Source of the DNA: Alphaproteobacteria bacterium
Lineage (GTDB): Bacteria > Pseudomonadota > Alphaproteobacteria > SMXS01
NCBI GenBank assembly: GCA_016124315.1
Contig: WGNW01000098.1
Location: 1-35,110 of the forward strand
DNA: 35,110 bases
Direction: 5' to 3'
Shown: positions 24,011 through 31,891 of the stretch, piece by piece
How the letters are laid out: every line of letters starts with the position of its first letter
How positions within the stretch are numbered: the first letter of the stretch is position 1
Program-made: the position numbers and the translations under genes
Notes under the pieces: model-generated
Database searches by the model: none
What the model was told of the DNA's origin: nothing
What the model saw: only the letters and a program-made list of their open reading frames with translations

Positions 24011-24994
24011 GTGGGCACCCCCGTGATCGCCGTCGTCGGCATTCCGCGGGCGGCCGGGCTGTCGGACGACATCGTCGCGGCGCTCGGCGCCCTCGGCCTC
24101 GACTGCCTGCGACACGACGTTCACCGGATGGACGAGATCACCGACGACCTGTCGGGCGTCGAGGTGCTGCTGTCGACGGGCGTGCCCTGCCGCGCGGCCG
24201 ACATGGACCGCATGCCGCGGCTGCACGGCATCGTCTCGCCGGTGCTGGGCTTCGACTGGATCGACGCCGTGGAGGCGAGCCGGCGCGGCATCGCCGTGTG
24301 CAACACCGAGGCCGCCGAGAACCGGGAGGGCATGGCCGAGGCGACGATCATGCTGCTCCTCGCCCTGCTCTACCGGCTGCACGAGACCGAGGCGCTGCTG
24401 CGCGCCAACGACGCCTCGGACCCGCTGCGGCGCCACATCCTGAAGGGCCGCACCGTCGGCATCGTCGGCTATGGCGGCATCACCCGCGAGGTGATCGCCC
24501 GGCTTTCGGCATGGGGCTGCAGCTTCCTCGTCCACAGCCGCTCGGCGAGCGAGCCGGTGCCGGGCGTGAGCTTCGTCGGCCTCGACGAGCTGCTCGAGCG
24601 CAGCGACGCCATCCTGGTGCTGACCAGCCTCAACCCGTCGACCCGGCACATGCTGGGCCGCGAGCAGTTCGCCAGGGTCCGCCCCGGCACCCTGCTGGTC
24701 AACACCGCCCGCGGCGCCATCATCGACGAGGCGGCGCTGGTGGAGGCGCTGAAGTCCGGCCGGCTCGGCGCCGCCGCCATCGACGTGTTCGAGACCGAGC
24801 CGTGCCCGCCCGACCATCCGCTGCGTGACCTGCCCAACGTGATCCTCACGCCGCACGCCATCGGCCACAACGAGGAGGCCAAGGCCTCCGGCCCGGCGCT
24901 CACCGCCGCCATCCTCAAGACCCTGGCTGAAGGCGGCCTGCCGGACAGCTGCAAGAACCCGGCGGCCGTCGCGTCGCGGGCGACGCCGACCTAG
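24011..24994 (+). CDS. D-isomer-specific 2-hydroxyacid dehydrogenase
   Basis: A 327-residue NAD(P)-dependent reductase of 2-keto acids. The Rossmann motif is VGIVGYGGITREVI, and the catalytic Arg lies in VNTARGAIIDEAALVEAL. The Glu is in IDVFETEP and the His in LTPHAIGHNEEA. Family length is normal; members include glyoxylate/hydroxypyruvate reductase, lactate and phosphoglycerate dehydrogenases, and this one is not decidable. The start is GTG 24011 with GGAAGG upstream, nine bases after the CMD-like stop. A dispersed-type hairpin follows the gene. Confidence 0.9.
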   Translation: MGTPVIAVVGIPRAAGLSDDIVAALGALGLDCLRHDVHRMDEITDDLSGVEVLLSTGVPCRAADMDRMPRLHGIVSPVLGFDWIDAVEASRRGIAVCNTEAAENREGMAEATIMLLLALLYRLHETEALLRANDASDPLRRHILKGRTVGIVGYGGITREVIARLSAWGCSFLVHSRSASEPVPGVSFVGLDELLERSDAILVLTSLNPSTRHMLGREQFARVRPGTLLVNTARGAIIDEAALVEALKSGRLGAAAIDVFETEPCPPDHPLRDLPNVILTPHAIGHNEEAKASGPALTAAILKTLAEGGLPDSCKNPAAVASRATPT

Positions 24995-25012
24995 CCGCAC
25001 CGCGCCCCGTCA

Positions 25013-25030
25013 TTCCCGCCCACGCGGGAA
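25013..25030. repeat. TTCCCGC-n4-GCGGGAA hairpin repeat unit
   Basis: A perfect 7-bp inverted repeat (25013-25019, 25024-25030) with loop CCAC, framed by CGTCA and ACCCGG. Units of this kind (cgtcattcccgc...gcgggaat) occur as scattered repeats in many proteobacterial genomes. It lies between convergent genes, where it may also stop transcription. Confidence 0.55.
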
Positions 25031-25092
25031 CCCGGATGATCATCGAGTTCCCGTTCGCGTCGTGGCTCGGTGGCTTCCGCCTCCTTCGGTGG

Positions 25093-26163
25093 TCAGTTGC
25101 GCGACCTGGCGACGGCGCTTCCGTGACGATGTCGGTGATGCATGTCGGGGTAGTGCGGATGCCGGTGGACCATCGGAGCGTGCCGGTGCCAGTGGGTGTG
25201 AGGTTCGCCGTCCGGCACCTCCGGACCGTGCTCATGCCGGTGATGCTCGTCATGGACGTGCCGGTGCTCATGCTCCAACGCCTCGTGGACATGCTCGTGG
25301 TCATGGCGTTCGGCGAGATGCAGCCACAGGCCGCCCGCCATGAAGCCGCCCGCCAGCAACAGCTGGAGCGATACCGGCTCGCCGAGCATCGCCACCGCAA
25401 TCAGCGCGCCGACGAACGGGGCCAGCGAGAAATACGCCCCCGTCCGCGCGGCGCCGAGATGGCGCAGGCCAAGCACGAACAGCGCGAGGCTTACGCCATA
25501 GCCGAGGAAGCCTATCACGCCCCCGGCGAGCAGGAGCGTGGCGGACGGAAGCGAGGCGCCGCTAAACATCGCCAGCCACAGGTTGACCGCACCTGCCACC
25601 AACCCCTTGATCATGGCGATCTGCACCGGGTCGGCCGACGAGAGCTTGCGCGTAAGGTTGTTGTCGATGCCCCAGCACAGGCATGCCCCGCCGATCAGCA
25701 GGGCGCCCCACCGGAACGCGGGCTGCCCCTCCCAGGACAGCAGGAGGGCGCCGGCGAGAATGGAGAATGCTCCCAGCAGAAGACGGCGGTCCACGTTCTC
25801 CCGGAACACGATCCAGGCAATCCCCATCGTCGCCAAGCCTTCAAGGTTGAGGAGAAGCGACGCGCCCGACGCCGTGGTCCGCGCCAACCCCAGCATCAGC
25901 AACAAGGGGCCGAGGAGACCGCCGGTCAGGATCACCAGGGCAAGCCAGGGCACGTCGGTCCTGCGGATGGGGGCCTCCACATCAGGAATGCGCAACGCCC
26001 CTCGGAAAACATGCACGCCGGCAAGGCCGATTCCCGCCCCGAGGTACAGGACGCCCGCAAGCGTCCACGGGTCGACATTGTCGAGGAGCAGCTTGGCGAG
26101 CGGCGTGCTGGCTCCGAAGAGCACTGCCGACAGCAACGCGAAGACGACACCCGTGCGACTCAT
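25093..26163 (-). CDS. EamA transporter with histidine-rich C-terminal tail
   Basis: A 356-residue DMT-superfamily protein. About ten membrane helices in two EamA units occupy residues 1-285 (from GVVFALLSAVLFGASTPLAK and ALLIGGACLCWGIDNNLTRK). The last roughly 70 residues are a soluble tail with more than twenty histidines, with HDHEHVHE, HEHRHVHDEHHRHEHG and HHRHRHG. Such tails commonly bind Ni, Co, Zn or Cu in metal transporters, but EamA proteins are not usually metal carriers. ATG 26163. A secreted beta-propeller gene lies 85 bases upstream on the same strand. The substrate may be a metal or metal chelate; this is inference. Confidence 0.85.
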   Translation of the reverse strand: MSRTGVVFALLSAVLFGASTPLAKLLLDNVDPWTLAGVLYLGAGIGLAGVHVFRGALRIPDVEAPIRRTDVPWLALVILTGGLLGPLLLMLGLARTTASGASLLLNLEGLATMGIAWIVFRENVDRRLLLGAFSILAGALLLSWEGQPAFRWGALLIGGACLCWGIDNNLTRKLSSADPVQIAMIKGLVAGAVNLWLAMFSGASLPSATLLLAGGVIGFLGYGVSLALFVLGLRHLGAARTGAYFSLAPFVGALIAVAMLGEPVSLQLLLAGGFMAGGLWLHLAERHDHEHVHEALEHEHRHVHDEHHRHEHGPEVPDGEPHTHWHRHAPMVHRHPHYPDMHHRHRHGSAVARSRN

Positions 26164-26248
26164 GTTGCGATCCTACATCCCAAGCGGCGAAAACCCGCAA
26201 GGACCGCGAACGGACCGGCAGACCCGTTGGCCAATGCGGCCAGTGGCA

Positions 26249-27256
26249 TCAGCCTGCATCGCGGAGTTCCAAGGCCCAGACAGCGGCCGCCCCATGCCGG
26301 TCCGGCACGGCGACGTAAAGCGTGTGGAGCGCCGGCAGATAGAGGCCGGTCCGCGCGCCGCTTCCCGTGCGCACCCGCGCCTCTAGGCTGCCCTCGCGCC
26401 ATACGTCGACATATCCCGCGCCGCACACGATCAGCTCGCGAGAACCGGCCTCGTAAATGTCGTCGGCGTCGCCGCAGGCGGGGTGGAGCGCCACGGTCTT
26501 GCCGGTTGCCACCTCAATTCGCGCCCAGGCGGCAGGCAGCCGATAGGCAATCGCGATGGTCCGGCCGGACGGGTCGATAGCCATCGGAAAATTGAGCCGG
26601 TGAAGCCCCGTCGGCCAGCGCGCCAATACACGGCTCCGGTCGAGATCTAGTTCGAGGATCGCGCCATCGCCCGGGACGTTCACGTAGGCGCGGTCGCCGC
26701 TGAGCTGAAATCCCTCCGGGTGGCCGTGAAAGATCACGCGGCTCGTCAGCCGGTGCGTCGCCGGGTCGATCATGGCGAGCCCGCCATTGCCGTAGCCGAC
26801 CACCACTCGGCCGTTGCGCGGATCGACGCGCACGTCGTCGGCATCGTCGCGCAGGTCGACGCTCGCGACCAGACGGAGGTCGGCGCCCGAGTAGAACCGG
26901 ACGGAACCATCCCCGCATGCGACGACGATTTCACCCTCCTCGGGCAACCATTCGACACCCTGCGGCTCGTCGAGCCCTGCGATCCGGCCCGTCACCTTCC
27001 CAGACTTGGTATCGACGACATCGAGCGAACCGTTTGCCACCTCAGCGACGAACAGCCTCGCACCTTCGGGATCGAACGCGAGATGGTCGATCCTGTCCTT
27101 CGTAGCGGGAAGCGCAATGACGCGCCGGAGCACAAGAGGCGAGCCCGGATCCGTGGGCTGGACAGACGGCGAAGCGCTCCATGCCAGACCCAACATGGCG
27201 CCTCCCGTGACGAGGAGTCCCACAATAGCCCACCGGATCCGTCCGGATATCTGCAT
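26249..27256 (-). CDS. exported beta-propeller (YVTN-type) protein
   Basis: A 335-residue protein with an N-terminal signal/anchor (IRWAIVGLLVTGGAMLGLAW). Repeating beta-propeller blades follow: IDHLAFDPEGARLFVAEVAN, GVEWLPEEGEIVVACGDGSV, DDVRVDPRNGRVVVGYGNGG, FQLSGDRAYVNVPGDGAILE and FPMAIDPSGRTIAIAYRLPA. Cys pairs in HPACGDADDIYEAGSRELIV CGAGY may form a disulfide. It probably acts in the periplasm as a binding or surface protein. ATG 27256; the longer frame to 27511 has no family likeness. It pairs with the His-tailed transporter downstream. Confidence 0.8.
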   Translation of the reverse strand: MQISGRIRWAIVGLLVTGGAMLGLAWSASPSVQPTDPGSPLVLRRVIALPATKDRIDHLAFDPEGARLFVAEVANGSLDVVDTKSGKVTGRIAGLDEPQGVEWLPEEGEIVVACGDGSVRFYSGADLRLVASVDLRDDADDVRVDPRNGRVVVGYGNGGLAMIDPATHRLTSRVIFHGHPEGFQLSGDRAYVNVPGDGAILELDLDRSRVLARWPTGLHRLNFPMAIDPSGRTIAIAYRLPAAWARIEVATGKTVALHPACGDADDIYEAGSRELIVCGAGYVDVWREGSLEARVRTGSGARTGLYLPALHTLYVAVPDRHGAAAVWALELRDAG

Positions 27257-27608
27257 TCCCCGCGCCTTTGGCAATGATCGCGCCGCCGCAAAGCCACCGC
27301 TCCAAAGCTGGTGCATATGCATGGTAGGCCGCCCGGCCGACGCCGCCAAGCCAACACAGCCGCATCCACGGCGACGTTGGCCGGGCATGAAGACCATGCC
27401 GGCCCGCGCCCTTGTCGAGAGTGCCCCGGTGCGATCCCGGGAGGCGATTAATCCGCCCCGCCACGGTCGCAGGTGGCGAGCGGCAAGCGGACGGCGAACC
27501 GACCCAACCAATCGCCGTTATATCCAATGTCATTGACGCCGATGGCGTGCGTCCGCGTATCATGGGCGCATCTTACGGTCCTTGGACCATTCAATCGGAG
27601 AAGAGCGC
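27257..27608. other. intergenic region between beta-propeller and Rieske genes
   Basis: A 352-base divergent gap with no recognisable gene; open frames here have no family features. It holds a strong hairpin at 27379-27404 (GGCC, bulged G, GGCATG / CATGCC GGCC around AAGAC). A less GC-rich stretch at about 27510-27600 (TTATATCCAAT) could contain the Rieske promoter, but no clear -35/-10 pair is visible. GGAG at 27597 serves as the Rieske SD. Confidence 0.5.
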
Positions 27609-28697
27609 ATGGCCCGGGACCCTGAGGCGTCCGCCACCCCCCTTGACCTTCGGCAGGTCGACGCCCATCCGGACTACTGGTATCCGCTGGCCTGGTCCGG
27701 CGAGCTGAAGGCCGGCAAGGCGATCGGCCGCCGGTTCGCCGGCCAGCCGATCGTGCTCTATCGCGGCCAGTCCGGCACGGTGTTCGCGCTGGAGGACCGC
27801 TGCGCCCACCGGCAGGTGCCGCTGCATGTCGGCGTCGTCTCCGGCGACACGCTGAAATGCGGCTATCACGGCTGGGCCTACGACTGTTCGGGCAAGTGCG
27901 TCGACGTACCCTATTTCGGCATGGCGAAGCTGCCGAACGGCGTGCGCTCCTATCCCGCGCGCGAGATCGACGGCCTGATCTTCGTGTTCCCCGGCGACCC
28001 GGCGCTGGCCGACCGGCGCGCGCCGGCCTCGCTGGGCTCCGCGGCCGACCGCGGCTACAAGACGCGGCAGCTCAACCGCGAGGTGGCCTGCCACTACACC
28101 TTCATGCACGAGAACCTGTTCGACATGAACCACCAGTTCCTGCACCGCAAGCAGATGGGCAACATCAAGGCCCGGTGCCTCGACCGCCGCGTCGGCCCGG
28201 ACTGGTGCGAGGTGGACTATTCGTTCAGCCGGACCGAAGGCCGCAGCAGCCTGGGCGAGGCGGTGATCGTCGACCTGGTCCGCCCCAAGGGCGAGAAGGA
28301 CTTCGGCGACCTGATGACCATCCGCACCCAATACCCCTACCAGCGCCTCAAGGTGTGGGTGGGGCGCGAGCTGGGCGGCGACCTGCCGCCGGTGCTGGAC
28401 GTCTGGCTGGCCTACACCCCGCTCGACGCCGCGCAGCGCACCAACCGCACCTTCGGCTACCTGTCGGTCATGAAACCGCCGGTGCCGGGCCTGATCCACA
28501 TGCTGTGGCCGTTCGTGACCTGGTTCACCGAGCGCATCTTCGCCGAGGACAAGGACATCGTGGAGATGGAACAGGCGGCCCACGACGCCCAGGGCGGCGA
28601 CTGGAACAACGAGGTATTCCCCGCCATCCGCGACCTGCGCGCCCTGCTTGCCCGGCTCGGCCAATCCCCTGCGGCGGCGGTCGTCGCCGCCGAGTGA
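27609..28697 (+). CDS. Rieske [2Fe-2S] ring-hydroxylating / demethylating oxygenase
   Basis: The 362-residue oxygenase component of a Rieske non-heme iron system. The Rieske ligands are C65-A-H67 and C83-G-Y-H86 (CAHRQVPLHVG, KCGYHGWAYD). The mononuclear iron site is NLFDMNHQFLHRK (His174, His178), with a third carboxylate ligand likely in EDKDIVEMEQ. The layout resembles vanillate-O-demethylase and related monooxygenases rather than two-subunit dioxygenases. No reductase or ferredoxin gene is in the window, so electrons must come from elsewhere. ATG 27609 with GGAG upstream. The substrate is unknown. Confidence 0.9.
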   Translation: MARDPEASATPLDLRQVDAHPDYWYPLAWSGELKAGKAIGRRFAGQPIVLYRGQSGTVFALEDRCAHRQVPLHVGVVSGDTLKCGYHGWAYDCSGKCVDVPYFGMAKLPNGVRSYPAREIDGLIFVFPGDPALADRRAPASLGSAADRGYKTRQLNREVACHYTFMHENLFDMNHQFLHRKQMGNIKARCLDRRVGPDWCEVDYSFSRTEGRSSLGEAVIVDLVRPKGEKDFGDLMTIRTQYPYQRLKVWVGRELGGDLPPVLDVWLAYTPLDAAQRTNRTFGYLSVMKPPVPGLIHMLWPFVTWFTERIFAEDKDIVEMEQAAHDAQGGDWNNEVFPAIRDLRALLARLGQSPAAAVVAAE

Positions 28698-28757
28698 CGC
28701 CGGCCGTCGAAACCACCAGATGCGCCCCTTTGGGCCAATCGGCGTGGAGCAGCCATC

Positions 28758-28781
28758 TATAATTTACATCGTAAGTAAATT
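28758..28781. promoter_or_regulatory. AT-rich operator overlapping a TATAAT -10, before the LLM gene
   Basis: A perfect -10 TATAAT (28758-28763) runs into the inverted repeat AATTTAC-n7-GTAAATT (28761-28767, 28775-28781); inside it lies a second palindrome TTAC-ATC-GTAA. No good -35 is present at 17 bases. This resembles the operators of TetR-type repressors, which block the promoter they overlap. The AT-rich patch stands out in this GC-rich DNA. Confidence 0.58.
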
Positions 28782-28849
28782 GGCCCATCTTCTTGGCCGT
28801 CCCGGAGAGAGACGGGTACCCACCGATTGAACTGCCGGGGGAGATCAGA

Positions 28850-29725
28850 ATGAAATTCGGCGTCAGCATCTTCGTCACCCACTTCAGCGCCGGCCCGGCG
28901 GAGATCGCGGTCGAAGCCGAACGCCTCGGCTTCGAATCCCTGTTCGTGTCGGAGCACTCCCACATTCCGGTCGACACCCAGTTTGCGCTGGGCGGAGACG
29001 TCCCCATGGCGTACCGGAGCATGCTCGATCCGTTCGTCGCCCTGGGGGCCGCCGCGGCGGTCACCAGGACCATCACCCTGGGCACCGCGATCTGCATCCT
29101 GCCCCAGCACGACCCGATCCATTGCGCCAAGGCGGTCTCGACGCTGGACCAGGTGTCCGGCGGGCGCATCGTCTTCGGCATCGGCGCCGGCTGGAACCCG
29201 CCGGAGATGGAAAATCACGGCGTCGCCTTCGGCAACCGGTTCAAGGTGATGCGGGAGCGCGCGGAAGCGATCAGGCGGCTGTGGACCGAGGACGAGGCCG
29301 AGTACCACGGAGATTTCGTGGATTTCAGCCGCTCCTGGCAGTGGCCCAAGCCGCTGCAGAAGCCCCATCCGCCGATCCTCGTGGCGGGCGCCGGCGCCGG
29401 CGTGATCAAGCGCGCGGTCGGCTACGGCGACGGCTGGATGCCGGTCATCGCGTCGCAGTGGCACGAATCCATGCGCGGCAAGATGACGCCACTGCACGAG
29501 CTGCCCATGATGGTCGCCGAGCAGCGCCAGCTGGAAGAGGCTGCCGGCCGCGGCCGGACGTCGATCACCGCCCTGGGACTGCCGCCGACGGCGGAGTTCA
29601 TCGACGCGCTCGAGGAGAACGGCGTCGAACGGATGGTGTTCGGCCTGCCGCACGACGGCCGCGAGCAGGCATTCGCCCAGCTGCAGGCCTACGCGGACGC
29701 CATATCCGCCTATCGCGGCGCCTGA
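28850..29725 (+). CDS. LLM-class flavin (F420/FMN)-dependent oxidoreductase
   Basis: A 291-residue luciferase-like TIM-barrel oxidoreductase. Typical segments are MKFGVSIFVTHFSAGPAEIA, ERLGFESLFVSEHSHIPV, TITLGTAICILPQHDPIHCA, LDQVSGGRIVFGIGAGWNPP (classic LLM), and PPILVAGAGAGVIKRAVGYG. Whether it uses F420 or FMN cannot be told; F420 genes are not in the window. ATG 28850 with GGGGGAG seven bases upstream; a TTG at 28793 would add 19 unlike residues. An AT-rich inverted repeat overlaps its probable promoter. Likely a monooxygenase or dehydrogenase for an organic substrate. Confidence 0.88.
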   Translation: MKFGVSIFVTHFSAGPAEIAVEAERLGFESLFVSEHSHIPVDTQFALGGDVPMAYRSMLDPFVALGAAAAVTRTITLGTAICILPQHDPIHCAKAVSTLDQVSGGRIVFGIGAGWNPPEMENHGVAFGNRFKVMRERAEAIRRLWTEDEAEYHGDFVDFSRSWQWPKPLQKPHPPILVAGAGAGVIKRAVGYGDGWMPVIASQWHESMRGKMTPLHELPMMVAEQRQLEEAAGRGRTSITALGLPPTAEFIDALEENGVERMVFGLPHDGREQAFAQLQAYADAISAYRGA

Positions 29726-29779
29726 CCGGCACCGGCAAATATGCTCGACTCCGGCGGGCCGCCGTGTGAGCATTCCGCC

Positions 29780-30244
29780 ATGGACGAAGCAAAGCTCACG
29801 CAGATCCTGGACCGCCAGGCGATCACCGACGGCCTCCACTGGTACACCAGGTGGGTCGACCTCAACCGCGTCGACAAGCAGGTCGAGATCTTCACCGAGG
29901 ACGGGCGCATCAAGTTCGGCGGCGACCAGTGGATCGAGGGACGGGCCAACATCGAGGCGCTGATCACGCCCCTGGTGCAGGTGTATTCCGCGACCCACCA
30001 CTACATCACCAACGTCGAGATCACCTTCGACAGCGCCGAGGAAGCCCGCTCGCAGTGCTACCTGCACGCCTGGCACCGCCCCGCCGCCGGCGGCGACGAC
30101 TTCGTGCTCTACGCCCAGTACCACGACCGCTGGGTGAAGACCGCGGACGGCTGGCGGATCAAGGAACGGCGGCTGAAGACCGCCGGCACCGTCGGACGCC
30201 CCGAGGGCATGGCCGGCCTCGAGCCGCTCGGCCGCGCCAAGTAG
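29780..30244 (+). CDS. SnoaL-like / NTF2-fold protein
   Basis: A 154-residue cone-shaped alpha+beta barrel protein. The helix LTQILDRQAITDGLHWYTRW is followed by VDKQVEIFTEDGRIKFGGDQ, THHYITNVEITFDSAEEARS, and YHDRWVKTADGWRIKERRLK, the standard SnoaL/ring-hydroxylating-beta pattern. Members act as isomerases, dehydratases or hydroxylases on ring compounds. ATG 29780 begins the family-like sequence; ATG 29741, which would add 13 residues, cannot be excluded. It follows the LLM gene by 54 bases, probably in one transcript. Confidence 0.83.
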   Translation: MDEAKLTQILDRQAITDGLHWYTRWVDLNRVDKQVEIFTEDGRIKFGGDQWIEGRANIEALITPLVQVYSATHHYITNVEITFDSAEEARSQCYLHAWHRPAAGGDDFVLYAQYHDRWVKTADGWRIKERRLKTAGTVGRPEGMAGLEPLGRAK

Positions 30245-30341
30245 CGGAACCGCCGGCCGGTGGCGCCGGACCGTTTCTCCTTCAGGCCGCGACACGCACC
30301 GGGCGTGGTACGATGCGGTACGGGCAGAGGGAGGACGAACG

Positions 30342-30776
30342 ATGATCCGCAAATTCGCGCTGGCCGTTCTGGCGGTGTGTTTCGTGCTCGGCGGGCCGGC
30401 GACGGCCGCCACCACCGCCGATCTCCAGAAGGCCGCCGCCGAGCTGCAGCGGCGGATCGCCAACGCGCAGAACCTGACGGACGCAGGGCGGGCCGAGCTG
30501 CAGTCGCTCCAGGCCAGCTGGGCCGCGGGCAACACCGACCCGGCCGCCGCGTGGGAGCAGCTGCAGGCGGACCTGTTCGCTGTGCCGGAACTGACGAGTG
30601 CGCAGAAGGAAAAGCTGAAGGCCGTCTTTGCCGAACTGTCCGCCGGGCAGATCGACTACACCCAGGCACGCGACAAGGCCAACGCCATCGCCACCAGTGC
30701 CGGCTATTCCGCCGACGACGTCCAGATTCTCATCGACTTCATCGTCCTGGTCATCGCCGACACGAATTCCGGATAG
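30342..30776 (+). CDS. small exported protein of unknown function
   Basis: I do not recognise this 144-residue protein. It has a clear signal peptide (MIRKFALAVLAVCFVLGGPA, cleavage near ATAA). The mature part is almost wholly helical and rich in Ala, Gln and Leu (LQKAAAELQRRIANAQNLTD, LTSAQKEKLKAVFAELSAGQ). It ends in a hydrophobic helix (DVQILIDFIVLVIADT). It is therefore likely a periplasmic helical bundle, possibly membrane-associated at its C-terminus. ATG 30342 follows AGAGGGAGGA. The sulfotransferase gene follows 27 bases later. Confidence 0.75.
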   Translation: MIRKFALAVLAVCFVLGGPATAATTADLQKAAAELQRRIANAQNLTDAGRAELQSLQASWAAGNTDPAAAWEQLQADLFAVPELTSAQKEKLKAVFAELSAGQIDYTQARDKANAIATSAGYSADDVQILIDFIVLVIADTNSG

Positions 30777-30803
30777 GCCATGACCAATGGGGAGACAGCG
30801 ACC

Positions 30804-31727
30804 ATGAGCCATGCGACGGAAGACGCCGCCCCGCGTCGGGGGCCGCCGTGGATACGGCCGGAGATCCAGCAGCGGATCGCATGGCGCGACGGCGACGTGG
30901 TGATCTCCGTGCCGCCGAAAAGCGGCACCACCTGGACCATGAACATCGTCCACCAGCTGTTCACCGGCGGCACGGCCGACTTCCGCGACATCTACGAGGA
31001 AGTGCCCTGGATCGAGTTCCTCAGCCATCCCGGCCAGCCACTCCAGTCGGTCGTCGACCGCGTGGAAGCGATGCCCGCCGGCCGCCGCCGCGCCTTCAAG
31101 ACCCATTCCGCGCCGCCGGCGCTGCCCTTCATCGAGGCCGGCTCGGGCCGGGACGTGAAGTACATCGTCGTCTTCCGCAACCCCGAGGAGGCGCTGGTCT
31201 CCTTCCGCCCGTTCATCGAGAAGCACTCGGACGCCTGGTTCGAGCTCTGGCAGATGCCTCGGCAGGCCATGTGCCGGCAGGACTTCCCCTCGTTCTACGC
31301 CGAAGTGGTGGACCGCCAGGGCATGCAGGGCATGTTCTTCGCCTTCCTCGCCGCCTGGTGGCCGCTGCGCCGCGAGGAGAACGTCCTGCTGCTGCACTTC
31401 GCCGACATGAAGCGGGACCACGAGGCCTCGATCCGGACGATCGCCGGCTTCCTCGGCGTCGAGCCGGAAGCGGACCGCTGGCCGGCGATCCTGGAATACA
31501 CGTCGTTCCCCTGGATGAAGCGGCACGAGGACAAGTTCGAGGCCGTCACCACCGGCGAGATCCCGATCCTCACCAGCGGGGCGATGATCCGCAAGGGCGA
31601 GGCGGGCAAGGCCGCATCCGACGGGATGACCGAGGAGATTTCCCGCCACCTGCGCGACCTGGGCCGCCGGATCTGCCCCGACGAGGCCGCCCTGACCTGG
31701 CTCTACGAAGGCGGCGAACTGCCGTGA
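30804..31727 (+). CDS. PAPS-dependent sulfotransferase (Sulfotransfer_1)
   Basis: A 307-residue cytosolic-type sulfotransferase that moves sulfate from PAPS to a hydroxyl or amine. The 5'-phosphosulfate loop is VPPKSGTTWTMN (residues 36-47), and the 3'-phosphate site is VVFRNPEEALVSF. A catalytic-His region sits around AFKTHSAPPALP, and the C-terminal RKGEAGKAASDGMTEE corresponds to the family's RKGxxGDWK motif. ATG 30804 has GGGGAG upstream; ATG 30780 would add eight residues. It belongs with the Rieske/LLM/SnoaL genes and could conjugate their substrate, which is inference. Its stop is followed at once by VOC-gene remains. Confidence 0.87.
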   Translation: MSHATEDAAPRRGPPWIRPEIQQRIAWRDGDVVISVPPKSGTTWTMNIVHQLFTGGTADFRDIYEEVPWIEFLSHPGQPLQSVVDRVEAMPAGRRRAFKTHSAPPALPFIEAGSGRDVKYIVVFRNPEEALVSFRPFIEKHSDAWFELWQMPRQAMCRQDFPSFYAEVVDRQGMQGMFFAFLAAWWPLRREENVLLLHFADMKRDHEASIRTIAGFLGVEPEADRWPAILEYTSFPWMKRHEDKFEAVTTGEIPILTSGAMIRKGEAGKAASDGMTEEISRHLRDLGRRICPDEAALTWLYEGGELP

Positions 31728-31806
31728 GCGAAGGCCGCCGGCGGGTGTTGCGGCACGCGACACGGTCTGGGGCGGCTACGCCGGCTATTTCGCCGATCCG
31801 GACAGC
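31728..31806 (+). pseudogene. decayed fragment of a VOC (glyoxalase/bleomycin-resistance) family gene
   Basis: Directly after the sulfotransferase stop the DNA reads, across two frame changes, AKAAGG, RVLRHA, then RDTVWGGYAGYFADPDS (from 31756). WGGYxGYFADPDG is a signature of the C-terminal part of many VOC proteins, where it is normally followed by a WEVAWNP-like end; here it passes into unrelated sequence. The upstream part of the gene is missing. It appears to be a gene truncated when the present neighbours came together. Recognised by eye from one motif. Confidence 0.55.
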
Positions 31807-31873
31807 CCTTCCCGTGTTCGTCGGCGGAACGGCCGGAGACTTCTGAGAAGTCCTTGCCGGCGTCCTTGCGCTC

Positions 31874-31889
31874 CCGGGCTCCGGCCCGG
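31874..31889. other. GC hairpin between converging sulfotransferase and pao units
   Basis: CCGGGC and GCCCGG pair perfectly around TCCG, three bases before the molybdenum-subunit stop. No T tract on either side. Placement between converging units suggests a weak two-way terminator. Confidence 0.35.
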
Positions 31890-31891
31890 CG

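Noticed and set aside
30305-30320. Direct repeat GGTACG-n4-GGTACG before the small exported protein gene.
   Set aside because: Only two short units with no promoter context; too weak to call a binding site.
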